Source: Reticulitermes speratus (Eukaryota; Arthropoda; Insecta; Blattodea; Rhinotermitidae). Taken from it: a stretch of 64,000 nt of DNA. A model generated the notes under the pieces. The model did no database searches, had not been told where the DNA came from, and saw only the letters and a list, made by a program, of their open reading frames with translations. The translations under genes and the position numbers were made by a program. This document shows positions 54,195 to 64,000 of the stretch, piece by piece. The stretch lies in the NCBI GenBank assembly GCA_021186555.1, contig JAJKFL010000006.1:28393478-28457477 (forward strand), read 5' to 3'. Every line of letters starts with the position of its first letter. The stretch's first letter is position 1.

Positions 54195-56004
54195 TGTTAC
54201 TTATCGGATAGTACATTGAAATATGCCATGGTAAGTTGTACTATTGGATTTTACATTTATCAATCAATATTTTTAGCAAGTTGAATATGAAGTAACCTCT
54301 GTAGTTAATACGGCGTTCTTTAACAGAGTTACGAATAATTAAAATAATGAGGGTAATGAAATTAATTAAATATATCACTTGGATCAGTCAAAAAATTATG
54401 TTGCTGTTGAGTGAAAATTTAGGGGTGAAAACGGAAATGGAAGCCACAACCTCAAGCTGTGGTAAATTACCAATCTGCGTGTTAGTCTTCTATCCGGGCA
54501 CAAAAGGTTTACATGTATGACTTTTCGGGTTTTTAGGGCTGTGAGTTTACAGCTTACGTTCTCCTACTTTACGAAACCGTGTAGTTTGGTGCTAAGGTAT
54601 CAATATTTCGGTTGAATTGACTGCCTTCATCTTGAGGGTAGATTCTGCTATCTATATACTCGTAATGAGCTTGTAGCGAAAATGCATTACGCGTACCGAG
54701 GAAGAAAAATTAATTTTTCATATACGTAAAGGTGAAATTTTATTAATTAAAGGACAATAAAATAAAAATTCTTTATACTCTACAAAATTAATTTAGCCAT
54801 ACGATCAAAGTATCAGCTGTGGTCAGATGATAAGGAAACATTCTCAAAATCGAATTATCTTGCACATTATTCTCTGCTCGTGTGTGTAAGAGTGTATTTA
54901 AAGCGTGTCTCACAGCGACACTTAGGTATGCAAACCAACAGTGCTGCTGTGATCAGATTTGCTCACAAGCTTCGAGTTCTCAGCTTTTGGCAGGATTTAT
55001 TGTGATTTTAGTGTATTTACCGGGAAATGGATAAAAAGAGAAACATTACTCGTAGCTTGTAGAAGTGTTATGACGTTTAAGCTCTACTTCAGAATTCAGT
55101 CGCGAAGATTAAAATAAGTATTTCTCACAGGCTTATATATCTTTTAAAATACAATATATACGTATATATACAATATATATGTGTACGGAAAGGGAGTAAA
55201 TCATAAAATACTAGATATGCAACAACTGGATTCGAGCACTAGACACCAGAATACGGACAGTGGCCGTGGTCCAACACAGGCTCAGAGACATAAGATTGTT
55301 AAATACATAAATCTTACTCTCCTCTCGCCCAGTCATTATTTTCAGTAGGAACCACCCCTCCGAAAACCTGCCTAGAATTTCTCCCAAGGGCACTGCAGTC
55401 AGTCCTGACGCCAGTACCAATAAACTTCTCCCCAGGAACAGAGTGCGGACAGAACAGCCTCGAACTTTCATGTTCACATGAGCTGTACATTGAATCTCGA
55501 CAAGTGGATCACTGTTCCTTCAAACAGCTTTGTCGCTAGGATTACTAAGAATACTTTATTGCTATTTTTGACCTCGCTTTCGGAGGCATCGCTTTCGAAT
55601 CCCAGAGTAGTAGCGGAGGTTATTCTGCCTGCGATACAGCTTGTGTTTGTGTTGCTCTAACGATGCTATGTAAACCGTATTGGTTACTTAGATTAGAAGC
55701 AGATGAGCGCATGGTTATATGCGGTGCAATGGAGTGCAGTAAGATGAAAGGTGTCAGCCGCAGGCATGTTTAAGGAGATGGTCGCCAAGTAGTCAAGAGA
55801 AGAGCCACAGCATCTATTATGATGTCCTTCGGTCTACACAGTGTTAGGTACCGTAAGTAGAATGCACTAGACACAAAAGGTAGGTTGCATCTCTTCTAAA
55901 ATCTAGGGACATGTACTTAATAACTTTATGAACCAAAAGGACTTGTTTAGGCGCTAACAGAAGCTTATGATATCAAAATATTTGCGCCTTTTATGGAACT
56001 CGGG
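54195..56004. other. gene-free stretch
   Basis: No supported gene; only (AT)-type palindromic TATACGTATATATACAATAT near 55155-55180. Confidence 0.5.
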
Positions 56005-56280
56005 GTACGCATTAGCGCAGCTGTTTGAGGCACAAGCCTAAAGGTTGCGGGTTCTATTCCCGATGGGGTCATTGGGATTTTTCATTGACTTAATCCTCCC
56101 ATCCGCACTATAGGCCTAGGGTCGACTTGGCCTCTAGTAGAAATAAGTACCAGAAATGTCTCCTAGGGGTAAATGCAGCCGATGCTTAGGGCTGACAAAT
56201 TTGCCACCTTCATGTGTCGATTGTCTCAAACTTCTGGAGCTCTAAGGGTCTGTCCAGGCCTACGCAGGGATAGTTCTACC
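56005..56280 (+). mobile_element. SINE-B copy 3
   Basis: The head CGCATTAGCGCAGCTGTTTGAGG carries the A box, with the B box GGGTTCTATTCCCG (one change from consensus). The body ATTTTTCATTGACTTAATCC, AGGGTCGACTTGGCCTC, CACCTTCATGTGTCGATTG and CTGTCCAGGCCTACGCAGGG follows, matching the antisense of 5621-5934. Confidence 0.85.
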
Positions 56281-56710
56281 TTCATGGAAACTGGGGAATC
56301 ATTGTAGTGTTCACAATTGCCTGCCATTTGTTCCTATCCTGACCCATATAAATGCTGTTCAAAATCTTACACCCTCTCTGTGTCACGAACATTTCAGTAC
56401 CTTTTAATCTAATCCCATGTTCCTTAATTAATCTCTTTTCTTTAGTTCCTGTGACGAAAGCTTTTATGCATTCCTTATTTTTTCTATCGCTGCTACAGGC
56501 AATGCCTATTTAATTACCCTTAATGCAATTATCTTAATAGCATTTAATATTGAGTTATTTACGAGGCGCTCACTATTACATTTTCCCCATTGTCCTGCCA
56601 TTTCCTCTGTCCTATGTCCAAACGTTGTTCTCAGTACCTTGTTATCAGACACTCTCAATGTGTATTCTTCTTTTAGAGACAGACACCTAATTTCACAAAC
56701 ACACAAGAAG
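56270..56710 (-). pseudogene. LINE-2 remnant, minus strand
   Basis: The minus-strand reading LSLKEEYTLRVSDNKVLRTT, then HRTEEMAGQWGKCNSERLVN and a KIIALRVIK end (56700-56507), matches LTLREEHRLRVFENKVLRKI...VTGQWRKLHNEEL...IKSRR of LINE-2. Then 56270-56345 (GGAACAAATGGCAGGCAATT, antisense) is the 3' part. The middle (56346-56505) is diverged. Confidence 0.7.
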
Positions 56711-57051
56711 GCAGAGGAAATGAGGAGATATAAATTGAATACCTCCCTAACAGTTATTAGCAACAGGATAGTGAAGAAAACTACTTTCACTTTATACGTG
56801 GCCAATATACACAGGCAATGGAACACGACAGACCGATATACACTCAAGAAGAATAATAAATACAATATATATGCCACATCTTTGTCACCCATTGTACACT
56901 TCGTGGGACTTTTTTTTCAAAAAATTGTTCCCTCAGTTATAAATATAAAAACTAATAACAATATTTTATGTGGGATATCCCGTTGTGATGAGGATACACA
57001 GATAATAATCGTCAATCGTAAAACTCTCTTTGTATATTTGATGGTTAATGC
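56711..57051. other. no supported gene
   Basis: A plus-strand frame of 157 codons spans 56639-57112, but its 5' half is antisense to LINE-2 and its end is a repeat motif. Not a gene. Confidence 0.45.
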
Positions 57052-57095
57052 AACATGTTTCGGCTTAAAACGAAGCCATCATCAGGCAAATAAGA
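57052..57095 (-). repeat. Single copy of the CTGATGATGGC...GCCGAAACATGT hairpin motif
   Basis: Minus strand: CTGATGATGGCTT, loop, AAGCCGAAACATGTTG. The GGCTT/AAGCC stem of 5 bp is exact. No inverted partner was found nearby. Confidence 0.7.
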
Positions 57096-57396
57096 CACTA
57101 AAGAAGTTATAATGTAAGTTGCACAATATTATTTCACATCATCCATGTATATGGTTGGAATTCCAACTTCACAAAAATATCATACAAGTATATGATAAGC
57201 CGAAATCAGTAGTTTATCACATTTGCTGGGCATAATTTTTTGGAGTAATTATTTCGGCTTGTCATATAATTTTATGAATATGCATGTCTACAACATTATA
57301 AAGAATACATAAGATACAAATTTCGTTACCCCCAAACATTGTGATTTATAAGTCATAATCAAGAAACCAAATTTACTGGTACAAAGTTTGAGATGA
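57096..57396. other. Short inverted repeat with GCCGAAAT / ATTTCGGC ends
   Basis: ATATGATAAGCCGAAAT at about 57188-57206 and ATTTCGGCTTGTCATATAAT at about 57250-57270 are inverted copies with a 45-bp spacer. The GCCGAAA core again marks the arms. Confidence 0.6.
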
Positions 57397-57655
57397 GTCT
57401 TAGTTATTTAACAACGCTGCTACAACTTTACCGCGTAGTTAGCATCAAACGGAAAATGGACTTCGATGGATTGAAAGGATCGGAAATGGAGCATTTGAGG
57501 TCTGTTTCTGGTTACTACATTGTAACAGTGTTCGTCTGAAGTGAGCGAAATTACGGGGTGGGGGGATCTGGATATTCTGCATTCTAGATGAGATTCGAAC
57601 TCAAAACTTCCAGGATTGAAGTCGGAAGCATTATCGATGGGCCAGTGTAGGGTTT
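57397..57655 (-). mobile_element. SINE-D copy 2 with recognisable B box
   Basis: TTAGTTATTTAACAACGCTG at 57398-57418 is the 3' signature. The antisense B box GAGATTCGAACTCAAAAC at about 57590-57607 lies in the decayed tRNA-like head ending near 57655. The middle is diverged. A run of G (57558-57566) is a slippage expansion. Confidence 0.6.
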
Positions 57656-58499
57656 TACCTAGTTCTCAACGTTCCATTTTAAGGTACTGAAGACAGAAAT
57701 AAGCATACAACATGTCATATATTCTAAAGCATGATTATAGCCTGAGCCAGCTAAACCAACCACGATAATTGCGAGACGAAATTTAACTGACAGGCAGGTG
57801 GCAGGAAAGTGAGGGAAACACTGGTAGCGATCATACGAAGTTTCCTCATAACAGGTAACTACTGTCAAACAGTCTACTGATGGCGGATAAAGGCGAAAAG
57901 TCGGAGGGGGGGGGGTTTAAGCTACCATCCCTCTCTAGGACAGTATAGGAGTACTACTGTCACTGAAAACTAGGATTGTAGTACTTGTAGAAAAGTCTGT
58001 ATTCAGCACGGAGCTTTGTTGTTTGCAGACATACATACCAGCCACAATGACTGTCACACAGTCCGTGTCTAGTCTCAGTAATAGTAACATTATTGAATCG
58101 TATTTATGCGGAACCCAACTTCCACAGAAGTACTTCGGAGTTGGCAACGGCGCATTGTGGGTGGTGAATGACACAATGCGGTCCTCCACAGCAGGACTGC
58201 CACGTCGATATGGTATAAGTTGGAAGACTGTCCACGCATTTGCCCTGGTAATTCGTGTTAAAAGGACCATGGCTAAGAGCAGGCTCACTATGTAGCAACT
58301 TTGGCGGTGGCAGTATGGGGGAGATGGAAAAATGGAGATTATTCAGTTTTCGTGTCCTCTGTTGCGACAGATTTAGCTGACCAAAATTATGCAAAAGTAA
58401 GGAAAAATACTGACACATAAAATGGGTAAAACAAGGACTGTGAATTACTGTAACAGAAGCTCAGCAAAAAAACAACATAATCGGCCAAGAATGCAATAT
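57656..58499. other. no supported gene; G-rich tract
   Basis: A poly-G run lies at about 57907-57916. Open frames on both strands at 57935-58418 overlap each other with no domain; I do not call a gene. Confidence 0.45.
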
Positions 58500-58745
58500 A
58501 AAATTTTAAATTCCATACACAATAAAAAGAAGAAAGGCTAACTGGATTGGTCACATCTTTCTTACAAACCGCCTTCTAAAACACGTGATTGAAGGAAAGT
58601 TAGAAGGAAGGGTAGAAATGACGGGAAGAAGACGTAAGCAGCTACTGGATGACCTTAAGGAAAAATGAAGATACTGGAAATTAAAAGTGGAAGCACTAGC
58701 ATTACAGAAATACGGATTGAAACAAAAAATAAATCAGGACTTCAC
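58500..58745 (+). pseudogene. LINE-1 remnant, 3' part of ORF2
   Basis: Plus strand, across one shift: KRRKANWIGHIFLTNRLLKH, VIEGKLEGRVEMTGRRRKQL and LDDLKEK, then WKLKVEALALQ. Same segment as 3412-3633, about 85% similar. The microsatellite tail and the ALDRTLWRTRF end are missing or mutated. Confidence 0.85.
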
Positions 58746-59759
58746 TAAATAAGTGATCGGCACAAAAAAATACTAATCATGGAAATAAGTGAGCTGAATA
58801 TTTACGAAAATTAAGAGACGAAAGTTTATTAAAGGCTGTAATAAACAGTTAAAAGGAAGGCAGTGTATGGTAAAATTACAGTAGGAAGTTACATAAGGCT
58901 TCGGGCCTACATTTGACGTACTCAGTGTGTAGTGTACATGGTGTCAGTTGAATGCAGAACATCATAATACAAAGGTCAACAAATCCCAATAAAAGGAATT
59001 TTAAAGTAGTTTTGGAACTAAAAGTTTAGGTTCTCGCAGTGTGGTTTATGAAGAAGACTTTAATCTTCAATACGATTTTCACGTAGAATTTCAGTGCGGA
59101 ATAAATTCGGGGAGTGTTTGTTGCCGTTCAGTCCACAATCCTTATATTGTACTCTTCTGTCTAAGAATGTAGAGATTAAAGCACAGGGAATTATGATTTC
59201 ATATTTTGTTTTACGTAAAATTGTATACTAATCTTTCACAATGAAAGCGTAATAACTTGCACGTTACATTAAAAGTACAAAATTTTAGGAGATGGAACGT
59301 GAGGGACAGAGAGATGGCTTGGGGGAAAATGAGGATTGAATAGAATGTCTCATTCAGAAAATCTGAAGGAGAGAGTCTACTAGAGTGAGTCAGGTTTCGG
59401 TGCGGAGATACACATACGAAAGAGTGTGTGAGGGTTCGGAGTGGATTAGTGTGACCCAAAACGGGGTTCTGTACCTAAGTTTTAAGGAAGAAAATTCATC
59501 CCAGATTATCCTAATTGGTGATGAATTTACTGATAAGCTATGGTACTATAAGCCTCGCATCAAAGGTGCAGCTCGATGCAGTTATTCTACTTATGCCTAT
59601 CAAGGGAAGAGAATATTTGACGAATCGTGACGTAAATGGATAATATCTAGAGAAAAAGGTTGCAATTAGGCGCATTACATTGCGGATATTGGAATAATTT
59701 ATTAATATTATTCGGAGGGATTTCTTTTAAGTCCAGATTCTTCGTGTTAAAATTATTGG
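58746..59759. other. gene-free stretch
   Basis: No supported gene. The 81-codon frame at 59385-59630 has no recognised domain. Confidence 0.5.
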
Positions 59760-60830
59760 AAGAACTAAGGTGACGATACATGTAAATTGGTGATACAAGA
59801 GAACTGACGTGAGGTGATAATGCATATCAAATTAAAAAGAGTTGATTATACAAGCTAAGTGAAATGGAGTGGTGATGTATGTGAACTCAAATGAGGTGAT
59901 AAAAAATTACGAAATTAACTAAGATGATGATGACACATGCGACCTGAACTGAGGTGATGATATATATGAATTGAACTGAGGTGATGACACACGCAAACTA
60001 AAGTGAGGTGATGATACATGAAAATTTAACTGAGGTGATGGCACATGAAAATTTAACTGAGGCGATGATACATGCAAAACTGAAGTGAGGTGATGATACA
60101 TACGAAGTGAGGTGAAGGGACATGCAAACTAAACAAAGATGATGATACATATGAACTGAGGTGATGACACATGAAAATTGAACTGAGGTGATGATAATTA
60201 TGAACAGGACTGAGGTGATGGCACATTAAAATTGAACTGAGGTGATGATACATATGAATTGGACTGAGGTGACGACACATGAAAATTACACTGAGGTGAT
60301 GATACATATGAATTGGACTGAGGTGATGACACATGAAAATTGAACTGAGGTGATGATACATATGAAATGGACTGAGGTGATGGCACATGCAAATTGCACT
60401 GAGGTGATGATAATTATGAACTGGACTGAGGTGATAACACATGAAAATTGAACTGAGGTGATGATACATATGAATTGGACTGAGGTGACGACACATGAAA
60501 ATTGAACTGAGGTGATGATACATATGAACTGGTCTGAGGTGATGGCACATGCAAATTGCACTGAGGTGATGATAATTATGAACTGGACTGAGGTGATAAC
60601 ATATGAAAATTGAACTGAAGTGATGATACATATGAACTGGACTGAGGTGATGGCCCATACAAACTGAACTGAGGTGATGATACATATGAAATGAGGTGAC
60701 GACACATGGAAACTGAACTGAGACGATGATACACATGAAAACTGGACTGAGGTGATGACACATGAGGACTGAACTGAGGTGGCGATGAAGGCGAACTGAA
60801 CCCTAGTGATAATACGTGTAGAACAGAATA
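59760..60830. repeat. 27/54-bp minisatellite, about 35 monomers
   Basis: The monomer is close to GAACTGAGGTGATGATACA plus TATGAATT. Adjacent monomers alternate between TGATACATATGAA and TGACACATGAAAATT forms, so the homogenised unit is a 54-bp dimer. The core (60120-60700) is the most uniform; the edges (59760-59920 and 60760-60830) are diverged, as expected from unequal exchange. The unit length is a multiple of 3 and lacks stops in two minus-strand frames, giving long low-complexity frames (236 codons at 60053-60763) that are not supported as genes. Confidence 0.96.
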
Positions 60831-62816
60831 AGGTAAAAACAGAGCTACATGTCATCTGAACTGCCGCAGTTTTGATTGACTAAGCAAGACAAATCAAAGT
60901 CAATCAAAATCAATGAAAATTCAGATTCACTTTCGTGGATGCTGTCAGAAGTCCAAGTCTGAGGGCCTTCGAAATGGCAGTCTTTCCGTTAAAAAAAAAA
61001 AAAAGCGAAATTCCAAGCGCAGCAACAAAGAGCTTCATTTATCGTCATACCGGAAGTTAAGGGCTTGTGCTTGGCACGACTGGTGAACACAACACAGGCA
61101 CTACTCCGCGCAGCACATTACAAGTCGGAAGTACGTCACAATTTTCCGGAGGCCTCCCTAGGTAACGCACCGTTCAACAGTGAGATATGCTGTGTTCGGA
61201 TGTGCCTTACTGACAAACCCTTTTACGCCGAGCTCTTGGTGAAGAGGCTGAGACGAAACTTGTGACTGGAGTTCCGTAACAATATTCCGTATTTATTTTA
61301 ATTTCTTGACAGGGCTGGACTACTTATCTTTGAAACTGCGATTTCCAATATGTCCATTTTACTTTCTCTGGAAAACAGACAAATCAATACGGAACATTGG
61401 TCGGATAATACTGAGATATGACAACCAAAGTACTTTCAAATAAACCTCTCGCAATGCCACTTTTCCACAACAAATCACAGATGGACAGCCCTAGCAACTT
61501 CCTCGGGCTTCTTCACCGAGAGGCCGGCAGAGCAGTGCGTCCCTTAGGTCACATGGTCACACATTTTGTACGAGAGCTTAATTAATTTATCTGATCTCGT
61601 ATTCAGAATGGGGTCAATATGAACTAATTTTAAAAGTCGAACGTTTTTCTACCTCTGTCATGCGTTCTTCATATGTGACACGACGTACTTAATTAAGAGT
61701 GTATCCGACTGGCACTACATGACCTATTGAAGCAATCTGAACATGATATTTTAAAATTTGACTTTCATTACAACAGAAATACAACGTATTGTTCCATCAT
61801 GGCTGTCATACAGAACTGTCATTCAATAATTAGTTTAATACTTTTATTTTTCAAATACTACTGACTGGTTTCATGAGGATTATTAACTGTACAGGACACG
61901 TAGTGAGAAATGACAAAATGACCTGTAATCTAGATGGAGTAGGGGATACGGTCTATTTAAGGCAGAATAGTGGCGTTTGTCAGCATAAAATGTTGAAAGT
62001 TACGGAAAAGCCCAGACAGGATAACCAGTTTGAAGAATAAGATTCGATCCTGGAACCCAAATTATTCCGTTCTATCATTATTGTTCGATGATGATGATTA
62101 TGATGATAAATGACTATATAAAATACAGTAAATTCAATAACTGAATTAATAATAATAAGACGAGTAAAGAATTAATTTCAATATATTGTTTTGTTCCCGT
62201 TAAAACATCTCTTCGCCGATCCGTTTCTTTACAGTTCTCCGGAAAATCCGCTTCTTTGTGGACCATTACTTGAAACTTTTTCTGAGACACGATACTTTTC
62301 TATCGTTTCAAAGTGTTTACAAAATTTTCTTAAGTACGCCTAAATTAATCTAATATTATTAATCTGTAATTCTGTTCGGTTCCAATTTCGAAGCGTAACT
62401 CTTGCTGCTGGTAGCAGTTTCACTGCTGTTGGCAGTTTCAATTCTGCTATTATTATTTTTGTATTGTTCAAACTTCTGATTGACATGAAAGAACAGATCG
62501 CGTCATTGCCTTCTACAGTTTGAGTGCCGTTATGACTTTTTTATATTCTGTGAATATCTGAAATGTATTAATGTATTATCTCTATGCTGGTTTACTAAAT
62601 TAAATACTATGCCTCTTAATATAAGTGGGCCTAATTAAAATTGTGATCGTGTGGCATGTGACGCCGTGCGTTAAGTTACTGGTGCACAATAAACATCACA
62701 TCCCAGCAGAGAGCAAATATAATACCCACCGCCGTAAAAATTTCGAACCTCATAGAAGCCTAATTACTTACAAATTATTTCATTCCCGCTTTTATTGCTA
62801 CATATAGCGCCCGTTA
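60831..62816. other. gene-free stretch
   Basis: A pure A run lies at 60991-61004. No supported gene or repeat otherwise. Confidence 0.5.
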
Positions 62817-62856
62817 TACATTCATTCACTTATTCATTCATTCATTCATTCATCGT
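62817..62856. repeat. (ATTC)n microsatellite
   Basis: CATTCATTCACTTATTCATTC and on. It has the same sequence as the LINE-1 tail at 3299, but no LINE-1 sequence is found next to it. Confidence 0.9.
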
Positions 62857-62998
62857 CTTTATCTACTTCATAATTAAGATTATGCCTATACAATTACTTT
62901 TTATGGAATTCATCCCCTTGTGTTATAATTAACTGACGATAAATTATAAATTTCGGTCAGACACAAGAGTTATTTATATTTATCTAATAATGTGTATT

Positions 62999-63032
62999 AC
63001 ATATTTCGGTCATATTTTGACGATCTTCAGGC
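62999..63032 (-). repeat. Hairpin motif, single copy (GAC/GTC stem variant)
   Basis: Minus strand: CTGAAGATCGTCAAAATATG, then ACCGAAATATGT. TCA/TGA-type pairing replaces the GGC/GCC stem seen elsewhere. No inverted partner is assigned. Confidence 0.5.
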
Positions 63033-64000
63033 ATTAATATACATTATCTACAACCAAGATAGACATGCGTTAAAATATATTTTTGTAATTTGTAAGACCT
63101 CACGAATTTTACAAATACCATTGTAGCAAAGCGTGTTCGTTATGTCTTATACGTCTTCTTGTTGTATTCTTAAAGGCATGCTACTTTATTTCTAAAATTT
63201 TTAAAATTTTGTATTGCCTGGTTTATTTATATATGGCGCCTGTTTTCTTGCTTTCGATGGTTTCAGGCCCTATGATATTCCTGTCTGGCGCTCAGTCTTT
63301 TGTTGAATTGTTATGTGTCGCCGGGGTTATTACGTTGTATGTGTAATTATACTTTTATCATTTGGCAACTTCTTATAAATACTGTTTTTTTTTCTGTGCT
63401 TGCTATCTCCTACATCGCCTTGCTGAGCGTAAACCTGGCAGCTTAATTTATAATTTATTGTCAGTTGTAAAATTACTGTTCTCTGGAAGTGTTTAACAAC
63501 CATTCATTGCCTTATTCTATTTGACGTTGTTTATTGTCTGAGATATGTTCAATACACACTACGTTTCGGGAGTTGACTATACTTCCTTTTTTAACGATTC
63601 ATATTGTGCACACTCAGACTAATGCAGCCAAGTGCTGTCTAATCAACACCAGGGTACGACCATTGAATTCGTGTTCGCCATCTGTATATAGCAATGAATA
63701 TGAATGGAATAGAGATTTTCTGGTTACGCTTAGACAACAGTCGGCAGCATGAGACTGTATAACTGCAGAATATGAGAACTTGAAGACAGAAGTAGTGCCA
63801 ACTGCCGAAATGTTGTGTCTATTCAATACACTTCAGAAAATGGAAAATGTCCAAGAAAATAAGGGTACAGGCACACGTACGTTTATGAGCGTAGGCGTGC
63901 AGAAAAATCTGCACTAAGGAGCTTTCCCATATACCAGTAACGCCTTTAGTTTGTTCACCCGAGCGATGGGTTTTGTGTTTGGCCGCCCTTGGGTTCAAAC
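63033..64000. other. gene-free stretch to the window end
   Basis: One more motif-like hairpin lies at 63559-63589 (minus strand GGAAGT, loop, ACTCCCGAAACGT). The overlapping frames 63534-63752 and 63614-63826 carry no domain. Confidence 0.45.

Noticed and set aside
56639-57112. 157-codon plus-strand frame
   Set aside because: Overlaps LINE-2 in antisense and runs into the hairpin motif; no domain.
60053-60763. 236-codon minus-strand open frame
   Set aside because: It is the stop-free read-through of a 54-bp minisatellite; the other frame is also open, and there is no domain or start context.

Overview
The window is nuclear DNA from an insect. It is AT-rich, has one long intron-containing gene, and is crowded with degenerate non-LTR retrotransposons, tRNA-derived SINEs, foldback elements, tandem repeats and microsatellites. 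The SINE and LINE families match my memory of repeats in blattodean genomes, especially the American cockroach Periplaneta americana or a close relative. That assignment is inference; no database search was possible.

The only convincing host gene is on the minus strand at 14460-15884. It is a single 475-codon exon holding a signal peptide, an N-terminal cysteine cap and about 17 leucine-rich repeats. It ends at a clean splice donor inside the next repeat. The protein resembles the insect extracellular LRR protein artichoke. No further exon is visible in the remaining 14.4 kb downstream, so the next intron is long or its exons are too small to recognise.

Everything else is repeat-derived. (1) SINE-A, a tRNA-Leu/Ser-like SINE of about 265 bp, has 10 copies, most with target-site duplications; one carries an internal 143-bp triplication. 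(2) At least five other tRNA-like SINE families (B to F) have one to three copies each. (3) LINE remnants are all reverse-transcriptase C-terminal pieces of at least four families: LINE-1 with an ATGA-type tail, LINE-2 with a TTAG-type tail, LINE-3 and LINE-4. (4) One almost complete mariner (DD34D) lies at 52864-54192, with TA duplications, 26-bp terminal inverted repeats and three single-base frameshifts in the transposase. A much older Tc1/mariner relic lies near 47.3-47.6 kb. (5) Six tandem arrays are present (units 43, 70, 55, about 29, 37 and 54 bp), plus AT, CA, GT, CTA and AAT microsatellites.

The most unusual recurring structure is a short hairpin motif. It has a CTGAnGA-like box, a variable but base-paired stem, and CCGAAAC or a relative. 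It occurs at about a dozen places, and four foldback elements carry it in both arms in opposite orientation (1853-2745, 11823-12010, 21540-21790, 39809-40339). It resembles a hammerhead-ribozyme core, as reported in Penelope-like retroelements, but has a consistent extra base and no clear cleavage arm. I saw no CRISPR array, operon, defence system, rRNA gene or functional tRNA gene.
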